64,000 bases of DNA from Tribonema minus. Its lineage: Eukaryota; Sar; Xanthophyceae; Tribonematales; Tribonemataceae. The position numbers were made by a program, and so were the translations under genes. The stretch is from NCBI GenBank assembly GCA_017506865.1, contig JAFCMP010000101.1, forward strand, positions 1-64,000, written 5' to 3'. Shown here piece by piece: positions 50,701 through 59,623 of the stretch. A model generated the notes under the pieces. That model saw nothing but the letters and a program-made list of their open reading frames with translations, was not told the origin of the DNA and did no database searches. The stretch's first letter is position 1; every line of letters begins with the position of its first letter.

Positions 50701-53700
50701 AGTAGCGGTGCATCAGCACTCTTGCCTTGGCATCGCACGTGAGCCACATGCCTGCTGGAGTGTTATAAAAGCCATAAAAGCTGTTATGAAAAAAGACGGA
50801 AAAGACGGTGTGTTGACATTCCGTCTTTTCGTCTTCTCCGTCTAGATGAGCCGGAACCGTCTTAGCCGGCTCGGAACTCTAGTACTTTATAATTGTATGC
50901 AGGTCACGCTGTCATCGCTCAACCGGCACGCTGTGGCAACGTGGTCAGATGTGGGGCTGCCTAAGGCCCACTTGCTGCGCCATTTTGTTGCACTTCAAGT
51001 TGAACTAATACAGTTGCATTTTTGTTTTATGTGCAGGTCACGCTGTCATCACTCAACCGGCACTCCGTGGCGGCGTGGTCAGATGTGGGGCTGCGCAAGG
51101 CAGAGATGCAATGACTAGACTTCAAGTTGAACTAATTTGATGTTGATTCACACGCAAGTCACACTTTTATCGCTCAACCGGCATGCCGTGGCCACATGGT
51201 CAGGTGTGGGGATGCCCGAGGCGCACGTGCTCATTTTCTCAAACTTCAATTTGACCTGATACTTCAAGTTCAACTCATACAACTTACGACAATGTACTCT
51301 ATGTATGCAGGTCACGCTGTCATTGCTCAACCGGCACGCCGTGGCAGCGTGGTCAGATGTGGGACTGCCCAAGGCGCACTTGCTTGCGCCATTTGTTGCA
51401 CTTCAAGTTGAACTAATCCAGTTGCATTTTGATTTAAGGTGTGCAGGTCACGCTGTCATCGCTGCACCGCCACGCCGTGGCGGCATGGTCAGATGTGTTC
51501 TGCCCAAGACGAATTGATCAAACTTGGAGTTGATCTCACTAATTTCACAACGATATGTACTTCATGTTTGCAGGTCACGCTGTCATCGCTCAACCGGCAC
51601 GCTGTGGCAGCATGGTCAGATGTGGGTTTGCCCAAGGCACACGTGCTGCGCGATCGGCTGCAAGCCATCGTGCCAGGGCTGCAAGTCGATGCGCGCGTTG
51701 AGGTATGTAATACCGTATGCATGTGAATAACCGTTGTTAACGTTATTGTGGCAGACTGTTGATGACGCTGCAGTGGCGGCGACATGGCAAGCTGCTGCGT
51801 ACCTGCCTGTCTCTGTACATTGTTAGAGGCAGAGGTATGCTGCTGTAGTATTTGGTTCACAGTTCCCGACCCCACTTTTTTCAACGATGAAGTTTAATGG
51901 ATATTTTGCAAAAAGAAACCTAAGCGCGCACCACTTTCAGCTGCTGTAGCTTCCGCTTTAACGCAAGTCGCCTCTAGATGAACTGCGCAGCTGTAGTAGT
52001 CAATCCTCTTCACTGGTGTTGTGGGTGCGTATTGTGCAGAGCGCATGTGCAGCGCTGCAACATCTGCACAGCCATCACCGTTGGTCAAGCACGGCCACAC
52101 GATGTACTGCAATAATGCTTGACACTATGGTGTACACGCATTGGGTGTGGTTGCGGAGTATTGGTGGTAGTGTGAAGGGGGCAAGCCTGTTTGCGAGCAA
52201 GTCTCTCTTTGGAGTTGAAATGGGGTGCTGCATCAAGTGCAATCCGATATGAGTGGGTTTTTCGCACCCCATTGGCAAGCGAGACAAGAACAGTAGCACG
52301 AATTCCATACTGCACACCCATGCCTCGAATGCTTAAAGCTTGCACACAGAAATCTTTTTGACTACTCTGGATATGGTGGTACTGTTTGACTCGTGGCCAA
52401 TTGCTGCAGCAGCGGCGACCGCGGTTATTGATGAAAGGCACATGTGGCTAACCATCCCTTGTCACTTAAAGCTCTACGATCTTTTGATTTGTTTTCATTA
52501 AGGTGCATTTCTTTGTGACAACAAGTTCATCACTGCTGTAGACTGACAATCCCCCCTACGCTGGCCCGTCTTCCCAGATGTTCACCAAGGACAACGCAGA
52601 CGACCTCGTATCTGGCTTTCCTGCACTCGTCCTAGACTCCATAGATGACATGAACACCAGTGCATATTGAACTGCCCCTCTCATTGAAAACAACTGCACT
52701 ATCACTGTAGATTGACGATACCCCCTACGCTGACCTCAATCCCCCTCTCCTGATGCCAGATGTTCACCGAGGACAATGCAGACGACCTCCTACCAGGGTC
52801 CCCCGCATTTGTCCTAGCTGCATCGACGACATGAACACCAAGTGCATATTGAGCTGCCCCTCTCATGGAAACCAAATGCACTACCGCTATAGACTGACGA
52901 TCCCCCCCACGCTGACGCCAATCCCCCCCCTGTTGCCAGATGTTCACCAAGGACAACGCAGACGACCCCTTGTCAGGGCCTTGTGCGTTTGTCTCAGACT
53001 GCATTGATAGCATTACCACCAAGTGTATATTGAGGTGCCCTCTCTTTGCAAACGAGTTCGTCACTGCTGTAGACTGACAACCCCCCCCAATCCCCCCCCT
53101 GTTACCAGATGTTCACCAAGGACAATGCAGATGACCTCCTATCAGGGTCCCCCGCATTCGTCCTGGACTGCATCGATGACATGAACACCAAGTGCGAGCT
53201 CCTCTCACGCTGCTCCAAGAAGGGCCTCAGGGTGATCTGCTCCGTGGGGGCAGCGCTCAAAAATGACCCTTCGCGCCTGCACATCGGGTCTCTTGTTGAT
53301 GCTATCCGGGATCCGCTCGCCGCCAAGCTGAAGTGGCGCCTCAAGGTGCGTAACCACCTTGAAGTTTGTGATGAAAATCTTTGCAGTGATCTGCTCTGTG
53401 GGGGCAGCCCTAAAAAATGACCCCTCGCGCTTGCACATCGGGTCCCTCGTTGATGCTATACGGGCCCCGCTCGCCGCCAAGTTGAAGTGGCGGCTCAAGG
53501 TGCGTCAACATGTGATGTTTATGATGAAGTTTTCCCAGTGCACTGCTCCGTGGGGGCAGCACCTAAATATGATGCTTCGCGCCTGCACATCGGGTCCCTC
53601 GTTGAGGCCAGTTGGGATCCACTCGCCGCCAAGTTGAAGTGGCGGCTCAAGGTGCGTCAGCCTTTGAAGTTTGCGATGGAAGTTTGTGCAACGTACTGCT

Positions 53701-56700
53701 CCAGGGCAGCGCTCAAAACGACTCGTGCCTGCACATCGGGTCCCTCGTGGACGCCATTTGAGACCCGCTCGACGCCAAGTGGAAGAGGCGGCTCAAGGTG
53801 CATCCGCCTTTGAAGTTTGTGATTGGAGTTTGCGCAATGTACTTCTCCGCTGGGCAGCGCTGCACACAGACCCCTCGCGCCTGCAGATCTGAGCCCCCGT
53901 GCTCCTGATCCTGTGCACTCCAACGTACTGGATGTGTCGGTACATACAGAGAAGTGTGGAAGGTGCTTAAAAATGACGCCAATGTGCACTTTGGTAGGGC
54001 GCGTACAGACTCGACCTCTGCACGCTGTGACCTCCTGTGTACTGTGAAGTGCTCACAACAGACTCCAGTAGATGACTAGATAATACATGGCCCTGACATA
54101 TTGTCCAATGTACAACTACTACTATAGTCCCCCCCTGATATATTGTCCCAATGTACAGGACTAACTCTGATCCCCCCCCCGCCCCCCCCCCCTCCCCCCT
54201 TCGCCCCCAATACTCCGAGGCACGTTGTGGACTACCTGCTGTACTGCGAAGTACTCACGTCATACTTGAGTCGATAGTTTAGATCATGACGTGGCCCTGA
54301 TACATTTGTCCAAGTACAGCTACTGTTACTGTCCCCCCCTGATATATTGTCCGATGTACAGTACTGAACCCCCCCCCCCCCCCTCCCCCCCCCCCGTGTG
54401 CCCCCAATATTTAGAGGCACGATGTGGACTATGAGACCATCAACTGCGTCTTCCTGGCTGCCAACCCAGTGAGCGACATCATGCCGCTTACGGACGACCA
54501 AGCGGCAGCGCCAGACGAGTTCGGCACGGTGAGCCGAGTTGAAGTTGAAGTAGCAGGGTTCGAGTTGCAGTCATCATGCCGCGTCACGGGGACAACCAAG
54601 CTGCGGCAATGGAGCTGGCACGGAAGAGGTTGGGGGGGGGGGGGGGGACGATTGCACAATTGAAGATGAAGTAGCGGTGACAAGGGCCAGATGTAAAATT
54701 CGCTTCCTAACAAACAGCAGCGCAAGGCAAAGTTGAACTTTCGAGCCTTGATTGCGCCTCCGTGATACGCCTGTTGAAGTTGATTGAGCCGGGCCCAAAC
54801 AGGGCCCAAACAGCGTTCGAGCTACCGAGTGATGGTGAGGTGCCTCTTAACTCAAGTAGTGTCATTTTCTGCTTGCTGCTCAAATAAAAAAGGGGGGGAT
54901 GCGCTGGCTTGTGGGGAGTTTGGTGGGGGGCATGGCGTTGGCAGGGCAATGTGTACGTTCCTGACTCTGCGGTGCACAATGATTTGAATTGAGGCCTCTA
55001 ACATGTGCTCGTTTGATAGGATTGCACCCTTTACTACATGAGCGTATGGATACACTATGGCCGCCACGTCCTTGTGGCAGCAGCAGTGTGCACTTGTTCC
55101 AGCACTTGGAGAACTGCAACCTTTCAATTGAGGGGAGTGGTGATCCACTGCACAGTCTGGAGAAGCATCATGGCCTGAAGTCCGCGCGCCCTGTGTGTCG
55201 ACACATGCTCCGGCACTTGTGAACTGCAATCTTCTGATGGGCGGGACCGCTCTACTGCAAGAACTTGTAGGAAGGACAGTACAATCATATCATTATAATC
55301 AGTCGACCGCATTGTTCTGGCGTGACAGTTAGGCACCTCATTCGTTCAATTACGTCGTAATGAACAGCAGCGCGCATTCTTGAACGTAAAACTCAGACAC
55401 CTCATTTTACCCCCTTCACTCTATCACCACCGCCAGGTCAGTCACTTTCGACTGCGGACGCTGCCGGTTCTGGGCACGATTCCCGCCATTTTCGGCCAGG
55501 CGATGGCGACGTTTGTCCTGTGCGAGCAAGCGGGGAAACCCTTTGCACCAGCCCCCATGGTCGGCCTTGGCAAGAACCTGCGCAACAAGCTGCTGCAGCG
55601 ACTTAGGGTGAGATGATGCAGGAGTAGCGTCGCTTGGGCAGCTTGCGTGCGTGCGTGCGTGCTGTGGGGTACAGTTTTTGGTACACGTGTACTGCATGTG
55701 TACTCGTGTACAAGCTGCTGCAGCGACTCAGGGTGAGATTACATAAGGGTGGTGTTGCTTGCGTTCTCTAAGGGAACAGTTTGAGTACACATGTACTGCG
55801 TGTGTGCTCGTTCGTGTACAAGCTGCCGCAGCGACTCAGGGTGAGACGACTTGGGAGTAGGGTCGCTAGGGCCGATTTTCGTGCTGTGGGGTGCAGTTCG
55901 AGTACAGGTGTGCACCATGTGTACTAGTGTACTGATGGACAGCCCCATGTTGGCCTGATCAAGAATCTGCGCACCCCCCCCCCCTGTCCTGACGCATGAG
56001 CAACATGACCTGATACATACCACATTGCTTCTTCAGTTGCGCGGTGATCATACCACCACCTGACATTGCACATATCGCTTTCATATGCTGCTGCTACCAG
56101 GCACGAGAGATGCGCAACTACCCCGGCCAGAAATTCCCCATAGACCTCGACGACATATCCTATATGGTGAGTCTTTCTTTTTGCTGCCCAGGCCAAATGA
56201 TTTTTTTGCAGACTTTGCTGACATTTCCTGTGTGTGTGGTAATTATTCTGCTTCCTTTCTTCCACCATCATGGAGTACTGATGTTGTCGCTGAGGCCAGA
56301 CACTGCATCTTCTGTGCCTTCGTTCACAAATGCTTTTGGCTCGCTTTGATGTGAAGAGTGCGAGGGAGGTCGGCGCTGCGGCCTGCTTGTGAGGCGCTTA
56401 GGGTTAGGGTTGGGTTAGGGTTAGGGTTAGGGTTAGGTTGGGTGAAATGTTTTCATCCATGCGATGCGACCATATGATGCACGCACTGCCACCAGCGTCT
56501 TTTTGTCACGCCCTGCCACTAGCTCACGATCATCACGCGCTGCCACCGTGGTACTCACTTGTTGTCGCCAGGTGGAGCAGTGGCGCGCGCGCTGCGCCGT
56601 GACGCGCGCGCGCATGATCGGCGCCGATCAACTCGAACTCGTGCGCTGGGACCCCGGCCACGAGCTCATGCCCAACAACATCGTGCTCCTGTCGATGCCG

Positions 56701-56802
56701 GTGATCAAGAGGGTGGAGGCGGAGGGGCGCGATGAGGCGATTTCCGCAGAGTCACGCGCGTTCATCGAGGCAACGCTCAGGCAGCAGCGCGCCGACTGGT
56801 AG
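47662..56802 (+). CDS. TCD1: tRNA threonylcarbamoyladenosine dehydratase (TCD/TcdA family), 8 exons
   Basis: Converts t6A at position 37 of ANN-reading tRNAs to cyclic t6A in an ATP-dependent step. Exons 47662-47795, 48519-48735, 51574-51702, 53109-53345, 54415-54528, 55437-55607, 56101-56166 and 56572-56802 join in phase to 432 codons, the length of eukaryotic TCD proteins. Residues ~8-28 form a membrane segment, as in yeast Tcd1/Tcd2, which sit on the mitochondrial outer membrane. An E1/ThiF-type nucleotide-binding fold follows: VVVGLGGVGSHAA, the RLRLVDFDQV strand, SSLNRHAVA, FVLDCIDDMNTK, VICSVGAALKNDPSR, DYETINCVF and LPVLGTIPAIFGQAMA. It is divergent from the Dicer-like gene. About 86% of the span is intron, filled largely with copies of exon edges. 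Confidence 0.92.
48519..48735 (+). CDS. TCD1: TCD exon 2: ATP-binding loop
   Basis: EIEDELFSRNVGFFGAEGFA then the GxGxxG loop (VVVGLGGVGSH) and RSGVRRLRLVDFDQ. Acceptor GCCAG, donor GTAAAC. Confidence 0.95.
48736..49930 (+). repeat. About eight decayed tandem copies of the 3' edge of TCD exon 2
   Basis: Segments near 48843, 49013, 49122, 49254, 49418, 49612, 49763 and 49884 repeat the coding sequence for RSGVRRLRLVDFDQ, and most keep the following GT donor. Between them are other shared intron blocks (for example GGGCTTGCGCAAGGGCC). Confidence 0.9.
50078..51573 (+). repeat. Seven decayed copies of the 5' edge of TCD exon 3
   Basis: Copies near 50078, 50201, 50902, 51037, 51157, 51311 and 51447 carry the coding sequence for VTLSSLNRHAVA and downstream, most still preceded by an AG acceptor and an upstream CTTCAAGTTGA block. 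They are interrupted by a MITE at 50349-50879. Confidence 0.92.
50349..50879. mobile_element. MITE with 14-bp perfect terminal inverted repeats and TA target duplication
   Basis: Left end GAGTTCCGAGCCGG, right end its exact reverse complement, flanked by TA at 50347-50348 and 50880-50881. The 531-bp interior has no coding capacity and is rich in GACGGAAAAGACGG-type words in both orientations. TA duplications suggest mobilisation by a Tc1/mariner-like transposase, which is not in this window. Confidence 0.85.
51574..51702 (+). CDS. TCD1: TCD exon 3
   Basis: VTLSSLNRHAVAAWSDVGLP then HVLRDRLQAIVPGLQVDARV. Only this last of eight similar copies continues into the helix and strand needed by the fold and ends in a good donor (GTATGT), so I take it as the true exon. 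Confidence 0.9.
52118..52300 (+). repeat. Dispersed repeat, copy E (in TCD intron 3)
   Basis: Pairs with 13099-13262: TATTGGTGGTAGTGTGAAG, GTTTGCGAGCAAGTCTCTCT, and an end GTTTTTCGCACCCC...GGCAAGCGAGA. Confidence 0.65.
52579..53020 (+). repeat. Three copies of the 5' edge of TCD exon 4
   Basis: Copies at about 52579, 52760 and 52940 begin with the CCAG acceptor and repeat the code for MFTKDNADDLL...FVLD, then decay. Confidence 0.9.
53109..53345 (+). CDS. TCD1: TCD exon 4
   Basis: MFTKDNADDLLSGSPAFVLD, then CELLSRCSKKGLRVICSVGA and DPSRLHIGSLVDAIRDPLAA. The only copy that is open from acceptor to donor across the whole segment. Confidence 0.93.
53385..53895 (+). repeat. Four copies of the 3' edge of TCD exon 4
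   Basis: Copies ending near 53500, 53653, 53797 and 53890 repeat the code for VICSVGAALKNDPSRLHIGS and onward, the first three with a GTGCGT-type donor still attached. The repeat unit is about 150 bases. Confidence 0.9.
54415..54528 (+). CDS. TCD1: TCD exon 5
   Basis: RHDVDYETINCVFLAANPVS then PLTDDQAAAPDEFGT. The acceptor follows long C runs. Phase 0 on both sides. Confidence 0.85.
55437..55607 (+). CDS. TCD1: TCD exon 6
   Basis: RLRTLPVLGTIPAIFGQAMA, a family signature, then the helix KNLRNKLLQRLR. Its end is duplicated downstream. Confidence 0.95.
56101..56166 (+). CDS. TCD1: TCD exon 7 (22 codons)
   Basis: AREMRNYPGQKFPIDLDDIS, between ACCAG and GTGAGT, phase 0. Confidence 0.85.
56398..56442 (+). 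repeat. TTAGGG-type repeat in TCD intron 7
   Basis: Seven nearly consecutive TTAGGG/TTGGG units, the longest such run in the window. Confidence 0.92.
56572..56802 (+). CDS. TCD1: TCD exon 8 and stop
   Basis: VEQWRARCAVTRARMIGADQ, then LELVRWDPGHELMPNNIVLL and a charged C-terminal helix before TAG. Acceptor GCCAG. Confidence 0.92.
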   Translation: MEQWRARCAVTRARMIGADQLELVRWDPGHELMPNNIVLLSMPVIKRVEAEGRDEAISAESRAFIEATLRQQRADW

Positions 56803-58366
56803 GCGCGGCGCTGCCTCCAGCTGCCGGCGCTGCTGCTGTTCCCGGCGCTGCTGCTGCTGCTGCTGCTGCTGCTGCCGACGCTGCTGCTGCTGTTGTGTGC
56901 TGTGGTAGCCTGGCAGGCGGGGCACCCCTTCCAGCTGCTGCTGGTGCTGCTGCTGCTGCGGCGCTGCTGCCGCAACAGTGTGCTGCAGCAGGAGCAGGCG
57001 ACTGGTAGGCGGCGCACTGCTGCCAGCTGCTGCTGGTGCTGCCGCCGCCGCTGCTGCTGCTGCTTCTGGTGCTGCTGCTGCTGCGGCCGGCGCTGCTACT
57101 GCCGCAGTGCTGCGGCAGGAGTTTGGCGACTGGTAGGCGGGGCGCTGCTTCCAGCTGCTGGTGATGGTGGTGCTGCGGCTGCCGCCGCTGCGGTAAACAA
57201 AGCTATGCTCAGGCCGCAGCGCACGTACTGATACTGTTCTGTACCGCCAGAGCCCTGTTATCGGGCTGCTGCCACTGCTGCTGCCGCTGTATCGGAAAGC
57301 AGTGATCGGCGCCTCCAGCTGCTGGCACTGTGACAGCTGCTGCTTTCGCTGAGGCAGCGCTCTGGCAGCAGGTGCATCTACTGCTCTGCGCAGCACCTGT
57401 CGCCGCCAGTGAACAGTGCAGCTTGTTGCTGCTTCAGCTCTATTTGTGGCAATCTCCAGCAGCAGCAGCAGCAGACCCACTGCTACGTTGCTAGAGATGC
57501 CTGCTCCTGTTGCAGCAGCTGCTATTGCTGCCCCAACTGCCGACTCCTCAGAATGGGATTCCTACCAGGCTGGAGGTTTCTAGGATGAAGGGGAGTGGCG
57601 CACTGATCTTCAAGGAAATCTTGCGGTATGGCCGCCTGAAAGCGCAGCTCACCACGATGAGTTTGCAGTCATCGGGGTCAGTCGCAGGACCGCCAGCGCG
57701 CATGCGGACGCGCACCGGCCCCATCCCATGCAGCAGCGCTCAGCATCGGTCAGCACTGCGCGCGCCAGTCATTGGCGTACACGTGCGCCAACGGTTGACG
57801 GGCGCTGTTGGCGGAAGCGGTGATTCGAAGATGGCAATATCATGCTGTCAAGTGGCGCTTCTGTTGTCAACGTTTCGAGAGCACCTGCACCGTGGGGGCC
57901 ATGGTGTTGGCGACACATGGCAATGACTGTGTGCGCATATTATCATGTTGAGCGCTGCTGCATCGACGATGCCGCCCTCAAGCACGCAGTGTAGCCTGCC
58001 CTATTGGCCCTCACAGCGACCACCGGCAGTGATGTACGCACTGAGAAGGCACCATCTGAAGGCAGTGAGCAGCACGCTTTACGGGTGCCACAGACGTACA
58101 GGCTGCAATTGAAAGCACAGAGACTGGAAAAAAACACATGGTTCGCCTGTTGGGTACCATTGTTCGTGGCAGCTCACACAGAGTCGAAGCAATCCTTGTT
58201 CCCTTGGGGGCAGATGTTTGTGTGCAGATGTGAAGCTGGCACCCTATCACATCACAAAACGCATTAAAAGTGATATTCACTGAGTGGGTCATTCCGTGCC
58301 GCGCCATTGCCCTGTTTGCTCTTTGCATCGTGATGTCAGCGCAGCCAAATGCTGCAGCAGACACCC
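56803..58366. other. CTG/GCC-rich low-complexity region downstream of TCD; no confident gene
   Basis: From 56828 to about 57480 the sequence is dominated by CTG, GCC and CGC triplets. Open frames on both strands here (one of 242 codons, minus) are consequences of this composition. Nothing recognisable from 57500 to 58366. The TCD 3' UTR starts here. Confidence 0.5.
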
Positions 58367-58978
58367 TTAACCTCGAACCATGTTGTTCAATGTGCAGTTC
58401 AGTGATAATGTCACTTGCGATGCAATTCTGCTGCTCATGGCGGAAGGAGAGTGCTGTGACGCTGTCCATGTTTTTTTCTTCGTCTTCACATACTGCTGCT
58501 CATCGAGCATGATCATGTCGACAGAGAAGCGCATGGGCGCATATCCTTCGTCATTGTCACAGCCGGACATGTCCGCCATCAGTGCTGCCGGCAGCGCTGC
58601 TGCTGCTGGCGCCACGGCGCCATTTCTAGGTGCCGTGCACGCTGCTACCGCTGCAGTTCGAGCCGCCGTTGCCGCTGCCACCGCCGCCGTCGCCGCCGCC
58701 GCTGCCGCCGTCGCAGCCGCCTCCGCGATGCGCGCCGCCAGCATGCCATTGGCTGCTGCGTGTGTGGCTGGGGGCACTGAAACCGTCGGCGTTGTAGTCA
58801 GCGGCAGCGCGCGCGCGCGACAGCTGCGACCGGGCCTGCTCGAGCGCGCACTGCTGAGCATCCGATGCATTCGCGCATCCACGGCGCCCTGCCGCAGTGC
58901 CGCCTGCATGTCCATCTCCTCCTGCCAGCGACGCTGCATGTCCTGCTGGCGCCGCTCATTTACCCGTAACTTTACCAT
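58367..58978 (-). CDS. Possible exon of an unassigned protein
   Basis: An open frame from ATG beginning with a charged helix (VNERRQQDMQRRWQEEMDMQ), followed by an alanine-rich low-complexity stretch and the more ordinary DNDEGYAPMRFSVDMIMLDE. Past that point the sequence loses coding character, so an intron may start near 58495. I do not recognise a family; composition alone could explain part of the frame. Confidence 0.3.
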   Translation of the reverse strand: MVKLRVNERRQQDMQRRWQEEMDMQAALRQGAVDARMHRMLSSARSSRPGRSCRARALPLTTTPTVSVPPATHAAANGMLAARIAEAAATAAAAAATAAVAAATAARTAAVAACTAPRNGAVAPAAAALPAALMADMSGCDNDEGYAPMRFSVDMIMLDEQQYVKTKKKTWTASQHSPSAMSSRIASQVTLSLNCTLNNMVRG

Positions 58979-59623
58979 CTCCTATTCCGGCACCCCCTGT
59001 ACCCTCACGGCCCATCGGGGCTCATGTACATGTATGCATACTGTATCGGTTATGCGGTTGTGTCACAGAGAACCAACAGCCTCACATGCCACTTTCGCAT
59101 TATTACGTTGTAGCGAGCGTGCAGACGAACCCGCAAGTGGTGCACCTGCATTCCTGACACCCAGCTACATGGCAGCGTACTAGTTGGGAAATGTGGCGTG
59201 CAATGCAAGGTGCAATCCTCTCTCAGAGGGGTTCAAGATGATCACAAGCACAAACGATCTTTGCGGCCAAATCAACAGGCATTTGAAGTTGCCTAGGGCT
59301 CTCAACCTAGGACATGCAAGAGCGCCGCTTGATGGCACCACAAGCAGCCAAACGAAAGAGACTAGGCATAAGAAACAAGCGAGGAGGATGCAACCTCTCA
59401 TATAAATATGAAGTGCTCGCTCACCATGCTGATCATGTTAGCAGCTTTGCAAAAGTAGCATGACTGATAAACAAGCCAGATGCTGCCTTTGCACCATGTT
59501 GCATTTGTGATGTACTTTTTATTAATTCTTGCTCAGGGCGCGAAAAAGCCCAGATGATTGGCATCTAGCTGTAAGGAATCTACATGTCGTATGACAGTCT
59601 ACAAGTGTCGCAACGACAACCAC
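58979..59623. other. No gene seen; contains dispersed repeat copy D
   Basis: Short frames only. Apart from the repeat at 59518-59610 I see no structure. Confidence 0.4.
59518..59610 (-). repeat. Dispersed repeat, copy D
   Basis: On the minus strand it reads ACGACATGTAGATTCC, then CATCTGGGCTTTTTCGCGCC and CTGAGCAAGAATTAATAAAA, as in copies B and C. It lies just downstream of the LINE-like element. Confidence 0.75.

Noticed and set aside
52579-53345. TCD exon 4 copies as mutually exclusive alternative exons
   Set aside because: The upstream copies lose frame or lack a matching donor after about 80 bases, so they would truncate the protein.
16500-56450. A chromosome end, because of TTAGGG-type repeats
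   Set aside because: The tracts are short, in both orientations, and lie within genes; no terminal array is present.
56752-57480. 242-codon minus-strand open frame rich in Q, A and S
   Set aside because: It arises from CTG/CAG-type triplet repeats downstream of TCD; no domain, and the opposite strand is equally open.
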